DNA of 22,449 bases, taken from GCA-2732805 sp964516605. Lineage in GTDB: Bacteria > Pseudomonadota > Gammaproteobacteria > Coxiellales > Coxiellaceae. The notes under the pieces are model-generated. The model had not been told where the DNA came from, did no database searches, and was given only the letters and a program-made list of their open reading frames with translations. The stretch is from positions 1 through 22,449 of the forward strand of contig CAZFAA010000022.1 in NCBI GenBank assembly GCA_964516605.1, given 5' to 3'. Below, piece by piece: positions 16,740 through 22,449 of the stretch. How positions within the stretch are numbered: position 1 is the stretch's first letter; each line of letters starts with the position of its first letter. The translations under genes were made by a program, and so were the position numbers.

Positions 16740-17864
16740 TCATCTCTCATCTATGCCGGTATTGAACGTTGTGTCAGCGAGAGTTACCTTACCAATAGCC
16801 CCTAATAGTATATTATTTATCTCAATGAAATTTTTAAAAAATGCCTGCACTTCATCAAGCGTACCAATAGTGACACGCAGATATTCTGGCAACCTATAAT
16901 TATTTAACCATTTTATTAAAATACCTCTATTTCTAAGCTCTTTGACAAGCATTTCTGACTTACTTCCATACTTAAATGTTAAAAAATTGCTTGAATTTGA
17001 TAAGGGATGAAAGCCAAGATAACTCAACTGTTCATAAAGCAAAGTACGGACTTGTATAATACGATTCTTACACCGTTGGTAATAATCATACTCTCCCAAT
17101 ACCTTAAGAGCACAAACCATAGCAAAATAATTTACAGAAAAAAGAAGCTGACCTTGCTTAAGACGCTTAATTAATTCACGATTCGCTATTGTATAGCCAA
17201 TTCGCGCACCTGCTAATCCATAAAGTTTTGAGAATGTTCGCATAATAATAATGTTTGGATATTTATTAAGATACGAAACGGCCGAACAATACGCAGGCTC
17301 ATTGTCCATAAATTCAAAATAAGCTTCGTCAATAGCTACGGTTATATAATCGGGGACAGCCTGTAAAAAATTACTTAAGTCACCATGATTAATCCAAGTC
17401 CCTAGCGGATTACTCGGACTCGCTATAAAAATAAGACTCGTTTTCGACGTGATGGAATTTAAAATTTCCACTAAATTTTGCATCCAAAGCTCAGTTTCAG
17501 GAACAGCAATCAAATGCTTATTTTGCCTCTGGATACAAGTCTGGTAGAGCTCAAAGGCATGTGTAGAAGTAATAATTTCAGAGCTGCTATCAGTCAACTC
17601 AGATACAGCAAGATGTATCGCTTCAGAGGAGCCAGCTGTTATTAGTATATTTTCAGGATCAATATTGTTTATTTTAGCAAGCTCATTTCTCAACTCTAAA
17701 CAAGTACTTTCAGGATAGCATGAAACAAAATCAAATTGAGACTGAAGACAGTCACTTACTGATGGCGCATGTTTAAAAGGAAATTCATTGCTATCAAGCT
17801 TTAGCATGCGATTATTCACAATTAACTTTTCAGGAAAATTTAAATTTTTACGCATAATTACCAC
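16740..17864 (-). CDS. HisC-like class I/II (PLP) aminotransferase, probable 4-aminophenylpyruvate aminotransferase
   Basis: A fold-type I PLP enzyme of 374 residues most like histidinol-phosphate/aromatic aminotransferases: LKLDSNEFPF near the N-terminus, SPSNPLG (149-155), D179-E-A-Y182, the PLP lysine K213 in TFSKLYGLAGARIGY, and a C-terminal substrate-carboxylate arginine in LRVTIG. In this cluster the likely reaction is transamination of 4-aminophenylpyruvate to L-4-aminophenylalanine, filling the step that general housekeeping aminotransferases are thought to perform for chloramphenicol. A housekeeping HisC is unlikely because no other his gene is near. The GTG at 17864 has GAGAG 6 bases upstream and fits better than the ATG at 17855; the choice is uncertain. 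It is a single-gene unit with its own promoter. Confidence 0.85.
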   Translation of the reverse strand: MVIMRKNLNFPEKLIVNNRMLKLDSNEFPFKHAPSVSDCLQSQFDFVSCYPESTCLELRNELAKINNIDPENILITAGSSEAIHLAVSELTDSSSEIITSTHAFELYQTCIQRQNKHLIAVPETELWMQNLVEILNSITSKTSLIFIASPSNPLGTWINHGDLSNFLQAVPDYITVAIDEAYFEFMDNEPAYCSAVSYLNKYPNIIIMRTFSKLYGLAGARIGYTIANRELIKRLKQGQLLFSVNYFAMVCALKVLGEYDYYQRCKNRIIQVRTLLYEQLSYLGFHPLSNSSNFLTFKYGSKSEMLVKELRNRGILIKWLNNYRLPEYLRVTIGTLDEVQAFFKNFIEINNILLGAIGKVTLADTTFNTGIDER

Positions 17865-17902
17865 AGCATGCTCTCAGTATTTTTAATTAAAATTAAATAA
17901 AG

Positions 17903-17931
17903 TTTATATTTCAATAACAGATACAATTCAA
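17903..17931 (-). promoter_or_regulatory. Promoter of the aminotransferase gene
   Basis: On the minus strand TTGAAT (17931-17926) and TATAAA (17908-17903) are exactly 17 bases apart, about 40 bp before the start codon. Confidence 0.5.
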
Positions 17932-18116
17932 GAAAATTTTTAATTACTTTTTTTCATATATTAAATTTATATTGAAGTGCCAATCAATCTTTTTCGAGAA
18001 TAATAATTTAAAAATAGTTGCATTTATTGAAAAACATCAGTATATTTTTATCCGCGAATAAAAAATACCAACCCTCTATTTGCAAATAGAACACAAAAAT
18101 ATGTTACGTTTTAACT

Positions 18117-18137
18117 AATATAAAGTGGTTTTATATT
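18117..18137. repeat. Perfect 8-bp inverted repeat before the DAHP synthase gene
   Basis: AATATAAA (18117-18124) and TTTATATT (18130-18137) flank GTGGT, ending 26 bp before the ATG and just upstream of the GGGAGG ribosome binding site. An A/T-only stem would be weak as RNA; as DNA it could be an operator. The rest of the 299-base divergent gap (17865-18163) is AT-rich, with no gene. Confidence 0.5.
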
Positions 18138-18163
18138 TAATTTAAATTTGGGAGGCTAAATTT

Positions 18164-19312
18164 ATGCCGTCTGTCATGGATAACCCCTTTACCTATAAAA
18201 AACCACCTTATTCTGATACTAATCTAGTAACTAAAATACAAAAAAAATTATGTGCGCTTCCTGGGCTTATTAAACATACCGAGATTGATGCATTAAATAA
18301 CATTTTAGAAAAAGTTTTTCGTGGTGAGGTCTTTATTCTTCAAGCCGGTGATTGCGCAGAACGATTTTCAGATGCGCAAGAACACATCACTCAAAAAAAA
18401 TGTGATCAGATTTTTTTCTTACAATCACTCATAGAATCGATAATCAAGATCCCTGTTGTACCTGTAGGCAGAATTGCTGGTCAATATGCAAAACCAAGAT
18501 CATCTGTTAATGAAGCACTCAAGCAAAATCATATGTACGCTTATCATGGGGATATGATAAATTCTGAAATTTCTGGCGTGTCTAGGAATGCAGATCCAAA
18601 TAGAATGTTAGAAGCTTATACTTCATCTAAAACAGTCATTTCGCATATCTCAAAATTTGAAAAATTTCTTTTTACTTGCCATGAGTGTTTTTTACTCGAA
18701 TATGAGAATTCAATGACAAGACTGGTAGGGAATACTAAATATAACTTGAGTACTCACACACCGTGGCTTGGAATGCGACACATTGAAAGTGAAGAGCATA
18801 TTAATTATCTATCCAGCATTGCAAATCCGATTGCCATTAAAGTTGGACCCACTACGCCATTACACTCTTTAGTCTCTGCAATACAGCGCATAAATAAAGA
18901 CAATAAAGGTGGTAAAATAATTATTACTACACGAATTGGTTTTGATAAAGTGGCTGATTTTTTACCTCAACTAATTGAAGTAATCCATAAAAATCAACTT
19001 AATGTAATATGGACCTGCGATCCTTTACATGGAAATACCCAATGTGATAGTTACTCTAAAAAATTTCGTTTAGTACCACATGCTGTTGAAGAAACAATAC
19101 AAACAAAAAATATACTAAATAAAAATCGCTGTAATTTTTCAGGATTACATTTAGAAGTATCACCTGAGACAGATATATTAGAATGCATTCTTTCTCTTGA
19201 TGATCTCATTGAAAACAGAGTTTATAAAAGTGCTCTGGATCCACGCTTAAACTACAATCAATGTATTTTATATATAAAACAAGCGCTGGAAAAATTTTAC
19301 ACCCATTGTTAA
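18164..19312 (+). CDS. Class II 3-deoxy-D-arabino-heptulosonate 7-phosphate (DAHP) synthase
   Basis: Condenses phosphoenolpyruvate and erythrose 4-phosphate, the first step of the shikimate pathway. All class II (plant/PhzC-type) blocks are present: LQAGDCAERF with the metal-binding Cys, GRIAGQYAKPRSS, THTPWLGMRH, KVGPTTPL, WTCDPLHGNT, GLHLEVSPE and DPRLNYNQC. At 382 residues it is about the length of the phenazine enzyme PhzC and lacks the N-terminal extension that carries regulatory contacts in longer class II enzymes such as that of Mycobacterium tuberculosis. It is therefore likely to be insensitive to normal feedback and to feed this pathway. A strong GGGAGG lies 8 bases before the ATG. 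It heads a plus-strand operon with pabB (22-bp gap) and pabA. Confidence 0.95.
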   Translation: MPSVMDNPFTYKKPPYSDTNLVTKIQKKLCALPGLIKHTEIDALNNILEKVFRGEVFILQAGDCAERFSDAQEHITQKKCDQIFFLQSLIESIIKIPVVPVGRIAGQYAKPRSSVNEALKQNHMYAYHGDMINSEISGVSRNADPNRMLEAYTSSKTVISHISKFEKFLFTCHECFLLEYENSMTRLVGNTKYNLSTHTPWLGMRHIESEEHINYLSSIANPIAIKVGPTTPLHSLVSAIQRINKDNKGGKIIITTRIGFDKVADFLPQLIEVIHKNQLNVIWTCDPLHGNTQCDSYSKKFRLVPHAVEETIQTKNILNKNRCNFSGLHLEVSPETDILECILSLDDLIENRVYKSALDPRLNYNQCILYIKQALEKFYTHC

Positions 19313-19334
19313 ATTAGTAACTACGGTAATAATT

Positions 19335-20747
19335 ATGGAAAATCTTCCCTTATTTTTTGAAATACCCTACGAAGATCCGGCATTTTTATTCAGACTTTTT
19401 GCAGACCAACCATGGTCATTTCTATTAGATAGCGCTGATTCAAATAGACCCCTAGACGATACAAATCGCTTTAGCTATATTGCTTTTGATCCCTTTAGAA
19501 AAATAATAATTAAAGATAAAAAAGAGATTAACAGCAACGAGATTGTTGAAAATCCATTTAGCTATCTGAAAAATAATATTTGTGAATTCCAACTAGACTA
19601 TCAGCCTGGACTACCTGTATTTCAAGGCGGAGCAGTCGGGTATTTTTCTTATGATCTGTGCCACTACCTAGAAAAGATTAGCTTTCCTAAGCACAAAGAA
19701 GAGACAGCATATGCCGATTTAGCGGTAGGTTTATATGACCTAATTATTGCTTTTGATCATACTATTAAAAAGGCGTGGATTGTTTCCACAGGATTTCCTC
19801 AAAAAATAGGCGCTTCTCGACTTAAAAAAGCTCAAGAGCGCATAAATTATTGCTTAGAAAGATTATCTAAAAAAAATAATAATAGTGACTCTAGTGAATA
19901 TGTACCTGAAGAAATTAGCTTAACAAGTCCTTTTGATAAAAATACTTATAGCGAACTCGTAAAGAAAGCACAAAATTATATACTAGAAGGTGATATCTTC
20001 GAAGTCAATCTCTCTCATCGCTTTAAAGCGGAGTTAAAATCAAAGCAAAAAAGCAAATATCCTTTATATTTAAGAATGAGACAATGCAACCCATCTCCTT
20101 TTTCAGCTTACTTAAATTTAGGCGATCATCAACTCTTATCCACTTCACCTGAACGATTTTTATTACTTGAAAATGGGATTGCATCAACACGCCCTATTAA
20201 AGGAACTGCACCGAGAGGCACAACTACTGAAGAAGATAATAAAATTGCTGATTACCTGGTAAAAAGTGAAAAAGATCGTTCTGAAAATATCATGATTGTA
20301 GATTTGCTTAGGAATGATTTATCTAAGGTATGTATTCCAGATAGTGTAGTAGTTAAAAAATTATGTGGCTTAGAAACCTATCCAACAGTACACCATTTAG
20401 TAAGCGTAATAGAAGGGAAGCTACAACCAGATATCACAGCGTTAGATCTTTTAGAGGCATGCTTTCCTGGCGGATCTATCACAGGAGCCCCAAAAGTTCG
20501 AGCAATGCAAATCATCTATGAACTCGAACCGACCCAAAGAGGCCCCTATTGTGGCAGCATTGGCTTTATTGGTTTCAATGGTGCAATGGATACATCTATT
20601 GTTATTAGAACCTTGTTATCAGAGAATAATACGATTACGTATCAAGCAGGTGGCGCTATTGTTTTAGATTCGTCCCCAGAAAACGAATATGAAGAAACAT
20701 TAACAAAAAGTACGTCAATTAAAAGAGCTTTAACTCTAGGGACTTAG
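19335..20747 (+). CDS. pabB: Aminodeoxychorismate synthase component I
   Basis: A 470-residue chorismate-binding enzyme of the TrpE/PabB family with an N-terminal domain (about 1-170) and the chorismate-binding domain (about 200-468). The decisive block is TRPIKGTAPRG with K289: PabB enzymes have PIKGT with this lysine, anthranilate synthases have PIAGT. Other family blocks are EGDIFEVNLS, CFPGGSITGAPK, GPYCGSIGF and the C-terminal GGAIVLDS. It makes 4-amino-4-deoxychorismate from chorismate and the ammonia supplied by PabA. Here this feeds the arylamine pathway (the role of PapA, a single fused PabA-PabB protein in actinobacteria), though supply to folate cannot be excluded. The pabA start codon follows its stop by 2 bp. 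Confidence 0.94.
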   Translation: MENLPLFFEIPYEDPAFLFRLFADQPWSFLLDSADSNRPLDDTNRFSYIAFDPFRKIIIKDKKEINSNEIVENPFSYLKNNICEFQLDYQPGLPVFQGGAVGYFSYDLCHYLEKISFPKHKEETAYADLAVGLYDLIIAFDHTIKKAWIVSTGFPQKIGASRLKKAQERINYCLERLSKKNNNSDSSEYVPEEISLTSPFDKNTYSELVKKAQNYILEGDIFEVNLSHRFKAELKSKQKSKYPLYLRMRQCNPSPFSAYLNLGDHQLLSTSPERFLLLENGIASTRPIKGTAPRGTTTEEDNKIADYLVKSEKDRSENIMIVDLLRNDLSKVCIPDSVVVKKLCGLETYPTVHHLVSVIEGKLQPDITALDLLEACFPGGSITGAPKVRAMQIIYELEPTQRGPYCGSIGFIGFNGAMDTSIVIRTLLSENNTITYQAGGAIVLDSSPENEYEETLTKSTSIKRALTLGT

Positions 20748-20749
20748 TC

Positions 20750-21328
20750 ATGATTTTGGTATTAGATAATTATGATTCTTTTGTTTATAATTTAGCTCGC
20801 TATATTGAGCAACTCGGTTTTAAAACCATGGTACGTCGTTCAGATACACTCTCGATTGCCGATATTGAAGCGCTAAAACCTCAAGCGATTGTTATCTCCC
20901 CCGGACCCTGCACACCTAATGAGGCTGGGATATCCCTGGCTGTTTTAGAACAACTTAGATCTAAAATTCCTATTCTAGGTATTTGCTTGGGCCATCAAGC
21001 CATCGGCCAAGCTTTTGGTGGGACTGTGAAAAAGGCACTGTATCCTGCGCATGGAAAAGCAAGAGCTGTTCATCATAGCGGGGAGGGGATTTTCAAAGGA
21101 ATAAAAAATCCCTTGATGGTAGGTCGATATCATTCATTGATTGTATCAGAGGACGCCTTCCCATCTGAGCTCAAGGTCACCAGTTATTCAGAAGAAAAAG
21201 AAATTATGTCGCTAGAGCATCAAGCTCATAAAATTTATGGATTACAATTTCACCCAGAGTCTGTTTTAACTGAAAATGGACATCAATTACTGCAAAATTT
21301 TTTGAATATAGCTATTCCAAGCTCTTAA
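20750..21328 (+). CDS. pabA: Aminodeoxychorismate synthase glutamine amidotransferase component
   Basis: A 192-residue class I glutamine amidotransferase that releases ammonia from glutamine for PabB. The catalytic triad is visible: nucleophile C79 in GICLGHQAIG, with H168 and E170 in LQFHPES. Length and the opening MILVLDNYDSFVYNL are typical of PabA/TrpG. With a 2-bp gap from pabB and AGGGA 7 bases before the ATG, the pair is surely expressed together. In chloramphenicol and pristinamycin producers the two functions are fused (PapA); here they are separate, as in housekeeping proteobacterial enzymes, which suggests recruitment from a proteobacterial folate set rather than direct transfer from an actinobacterium. 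A TrpG role is less likely because the partner is a PabB. Confidence 0.93.
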   Translation: MILVLDNYDSFVYNLARYIEQLGFKTMVRRSDTLSIADIEALKPQAIVISPGPCTPNEAGISLAVLEQLRSKIPILGICLGHQAIGQAFGGTVKKALYPAHGKARAVHHSGEGIFKGIKNPLMVGRYHSLIVSEDAFPSELKVTSYSEEKEIMSLEHQAHKIYGLQFHPESVLTENGHQLLQNFLNIAIPSS

Positions 21329-21349
21329 ATAAACCTTTAAATTTATAAT

Positions 21350-21401
21350 GTGCTTGATGTTACTAGTTAAGCTAAGCATTATATGAGCACACTTTAACTA
21401 G
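21350..21401. repeat. Nested inverted repeats in the pabA-papC gap
   Basis: CTAGTTAA (21363-21370) pairs with TTAACTAG (21394-21401), and the alternative GTGCT (21350-21354) pairs with AGCAC (21386-21390). The two pairings cross and cannot form together. No T-run follows, so a standard terminator is not supported; an operator or leader structure is possible. Confidence 0.4.
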
Positions 21402-21423
21402 CACGTGCCTCTGCAGTTTTAGG

Positions 21424-21452
21424 TTCACACCTTCATTGATGAGCAGTATAGT
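21424..21452 (+). promoter_or_regulatory. Sigma-70 promoter of the papC-like gene
   Basis: TTCACA (21424-21429) and TATAGT (21447-21452) each match consensus at 5 of 6 positions with the optimal 17-base spacer. The start point would fall about 20 bp before ATG 21480, so papC appears to begin a new transcript rather than continuing the pabB-pabA one. Confidence 0.6.
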
Positions 21453-21479
21453 TTTTACTTTTTTCGGTAAGGATCAAAT

Positions 21480-22409
21480 ATGAATAATTTTTCAGTCTTA
21501 AAGAAAGTATGCATCATTGGTGCTAATGGTTGTATAGGCACTTTTATGCATGATCTCTTATCATTAAAAGCATCTGAAATGATATTAATAGATACGGCAT
21601 ATACAGAATCTATAGGTAATAAATATAATAATGATATAACAAAAATGTCAAACAGCATGAAGTCTACAATATTTTCTGATATAACAGTCATTATTTTTGC
21701 TGTGTCGACAGAAAAATTCCTTGAATTATTTCAAAATATCCTACCTTTTTTACCTCATAATACGGTCGTTGTAGATACCACTTCTACAAAATGTAAAGTA
21801 GAAACTTATTATGAAAAAATATTGCAAACCCACCCTGCTAAATTATCTATATTAAGTCTAGATCCATTATTTAAACCAGGAATATTTTTAAGTACTAAGC
21901 CTGTCGCCTATTTTACTAAAAATGAAACAAAAGAAAGCAGAGAGCTATTGACGATATTAATAAACTTAGGCCTTGATTTATTTGAGTCTAGCGCACAAGA
22001 GCATGATGCTGCGCTGTCTATAGTACAGGTCACTGTTCATGCCTTAAGTTTAGTGTTTGGGAAAGTAATGCTAGAGTCAGATATCTCTTTTAATATATTA
22101 TCAAAATATGCAACACCACCTTTTAGATTAATTATGCTGTTATTACATAGAATCATAACTGGAACTTCTGATGTCTATTGGGATATTCAATATAACAACT
22201 TCAAGGGACAAGAAGCACGAAATCAATTGAAAAATAGCTTAAATTATTTTTCAAATTTGATTGATACAGCACAACATGAAGAATTTAGTTCATTAATTAT
22301 GAGCATAAAAGATCATGTAGGTATAATGTGTTACCAGGACAATCTATCTGAAACTTTTAATGCTATTAATAAATTATTAGAATTTTACTTTAAAAAAAAT
22401 ACACCTTAG
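21480..22409 (+). CDS. papC: TyrA/PapC-family dehydrogenase, probable 4-amino-4-deoxyprephenate dehydrogenase
   Basis: A 309-residue NAD(P)-dependent dehydrogenase with an N-terminal Rossmann fold (IIGANGCIG, glycines 14, 17, 20), a VDTTSTK block near 98-104, and a C-terminal helical domain with the TyrA-like EHDAALSIVQVTVHAL. It resembles the prephenate dehydrogenase half of the proteobacterial T-protein without its mutase domain. In this pathway it would oxidatively decarboxylate 4-amino-4-deoxyprephenate to 4-aminophenylpyruvate. The block that reads HPMFGP in prephenate dehydrogenases is DPLFKP here, so the catalytic His is D128, which suggests a changed substrate. AAGGA 7 bases before the ATG supports the start. 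A gene with another start follows after 15 bp. Confidence 0.85.
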   Translation: MNNFSVLKKVCIIGANGCIGTFMHDLLSLKASEMILIDTAYTESIGNKYNNDITKMSNSMKSTIFSDITVIIFAVSTEKFLELFQNILPFLPHNTVVVDTTSTKCKVETYYEKILQTHPAKLSILSLDPLFKPGIFLSTKPVAYFTKNETKESRELLTILINLGLDLFESSAQEHDAALSIVQVTVHALSLVFGKVMLESDISFNILSKYATPPFRLIMLLLHRIITGTSDVYWDIQYNNFKGQEARNQLKNSLNYFSNLIDTAQHEEFSSLIMSIKDHVGIMCYQDNLSETFNAINKLLEFYFKKNTP

Positions 22410-22424
22410 CTCATAGGATATGAT

Positions 22425-22449
22425 ATGTCTAATCAAAAAATTGAATCAC
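22425..22449 (+). CDS. Start of an unidentified gene, cut by the right edge
   Basis: ATG at 22425 opens a frame reading MSNQKIES to the window end, with AGGA at 22415-22418 spaced 6 bases before it. A competing ATG at 22420 lies only one base after AGGA and is unlikely. It starts 15 bp after the papC-like stop on the same strand, so it is probably the next gene of that transcript and may belong to the pathway. Too little is present to name it. Confidence 0.55.

Noticed and set aside
16718..16750. Terminator between the convergent aldo/keto reductase and aminotransferase genes
   Set aside because: Only a 5-bp AGCTA/TAGCT pairing across a long loop is present, with no T-run.
16438..16899. Short open frames overlapping the ends of the aldo/keto reductase and aminotransferase genes
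   Set aside because: Both real genes have intact family motifs through this region, and the short frames have no support.
19335..20747. Anthranilate synthase (TrpE)
   Set aside because: The PIKGT motif with K289 is that of aminodeoxychorismate synthase; TrpE has PIAGT.

Overview
The window comes from an AT-rich gammaproteobacterium. The left end (about 1-3750) has the classic gammaproteobacterial order uvrY/gacA - uvrC - pgsA, all on the minus strand. An exact match to the first 19 bases of a tRNA-Gly gene lies just downstream of pgsA, where gammaproteobacteria usually carry tRNA-Gly. A member of the Legionellales (Legionella/Coxiella relatives) would fit this gene order, the base composition and the L,D-transpeptidase, but that placement is inference.

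Layout: 1-299 holds a 147-bp tandem repeat. 300-3445 is pgsA, uvrC and uvrY. 3653-3741 is tRNA-Ser(UGA). From about 3742 onward the DNA becomes visibly more AT-rich (32 G+C in bases 1381-1440, 16 G+C in bases 8281-8340), and after an exported L,D-transpeptidase-like protein (4182-4847) an accessory biosynthetic cluster fills the rest. Its minus-strand operon reads 8-TM membrane protein, AurF/CmlI-type N-oxygenase, chorismate-mutase-like PapB, a 1331-residue NRPS (partial C - A - T - T - reductase), and a second 8-TM membrane protein. A pterin-4a-carbinolamine dehydratase lies just upstream. On the plus strand are a CmlA-type diiron beta-hydroxylase and an aldo/keto reductase (overlapping by 11 bp), then, past a minus-strand HisC-like aminotransferase, a short class II DAHP synthase, PabB, PabA, a PapC-like prephenate-dehydrogenase homologue, and the first codons of another gene.

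Together these genes spell out nearly the whole arylamine core of the chloramphenicol pathway. DAHP synthase boosts shikimate flux. PabA/PabB make 4-amino-4-deoxychorismate. PapB and PapC convert it to 4-aminophenylpyruvate, and the aminotransferase gives L-4-aminophenylalanine. The A domain (pocket read as D-A-S-I-V-A-A-V-C-K, a Phe/Tyr-like code) loads it on the carrier domains, the CmlA homologue beta-hydroxylates it there, the reductase domain (with or without the aldo/keto reductase) releases an aldehyde or alcohol, and the N-oxygenase converts NH2 to NO2. The halogenase, acyl-CoA ligase and resistance gene of the actinobacterial chloramphenicol cluster are not visible here. The product is therefore best described as an unknown nitro- or amino-phenylserinol-type metabolite. 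The two paralogous membrane proteins, which I do not recognise, are the most novel parts and are candidates for export or self-protection.
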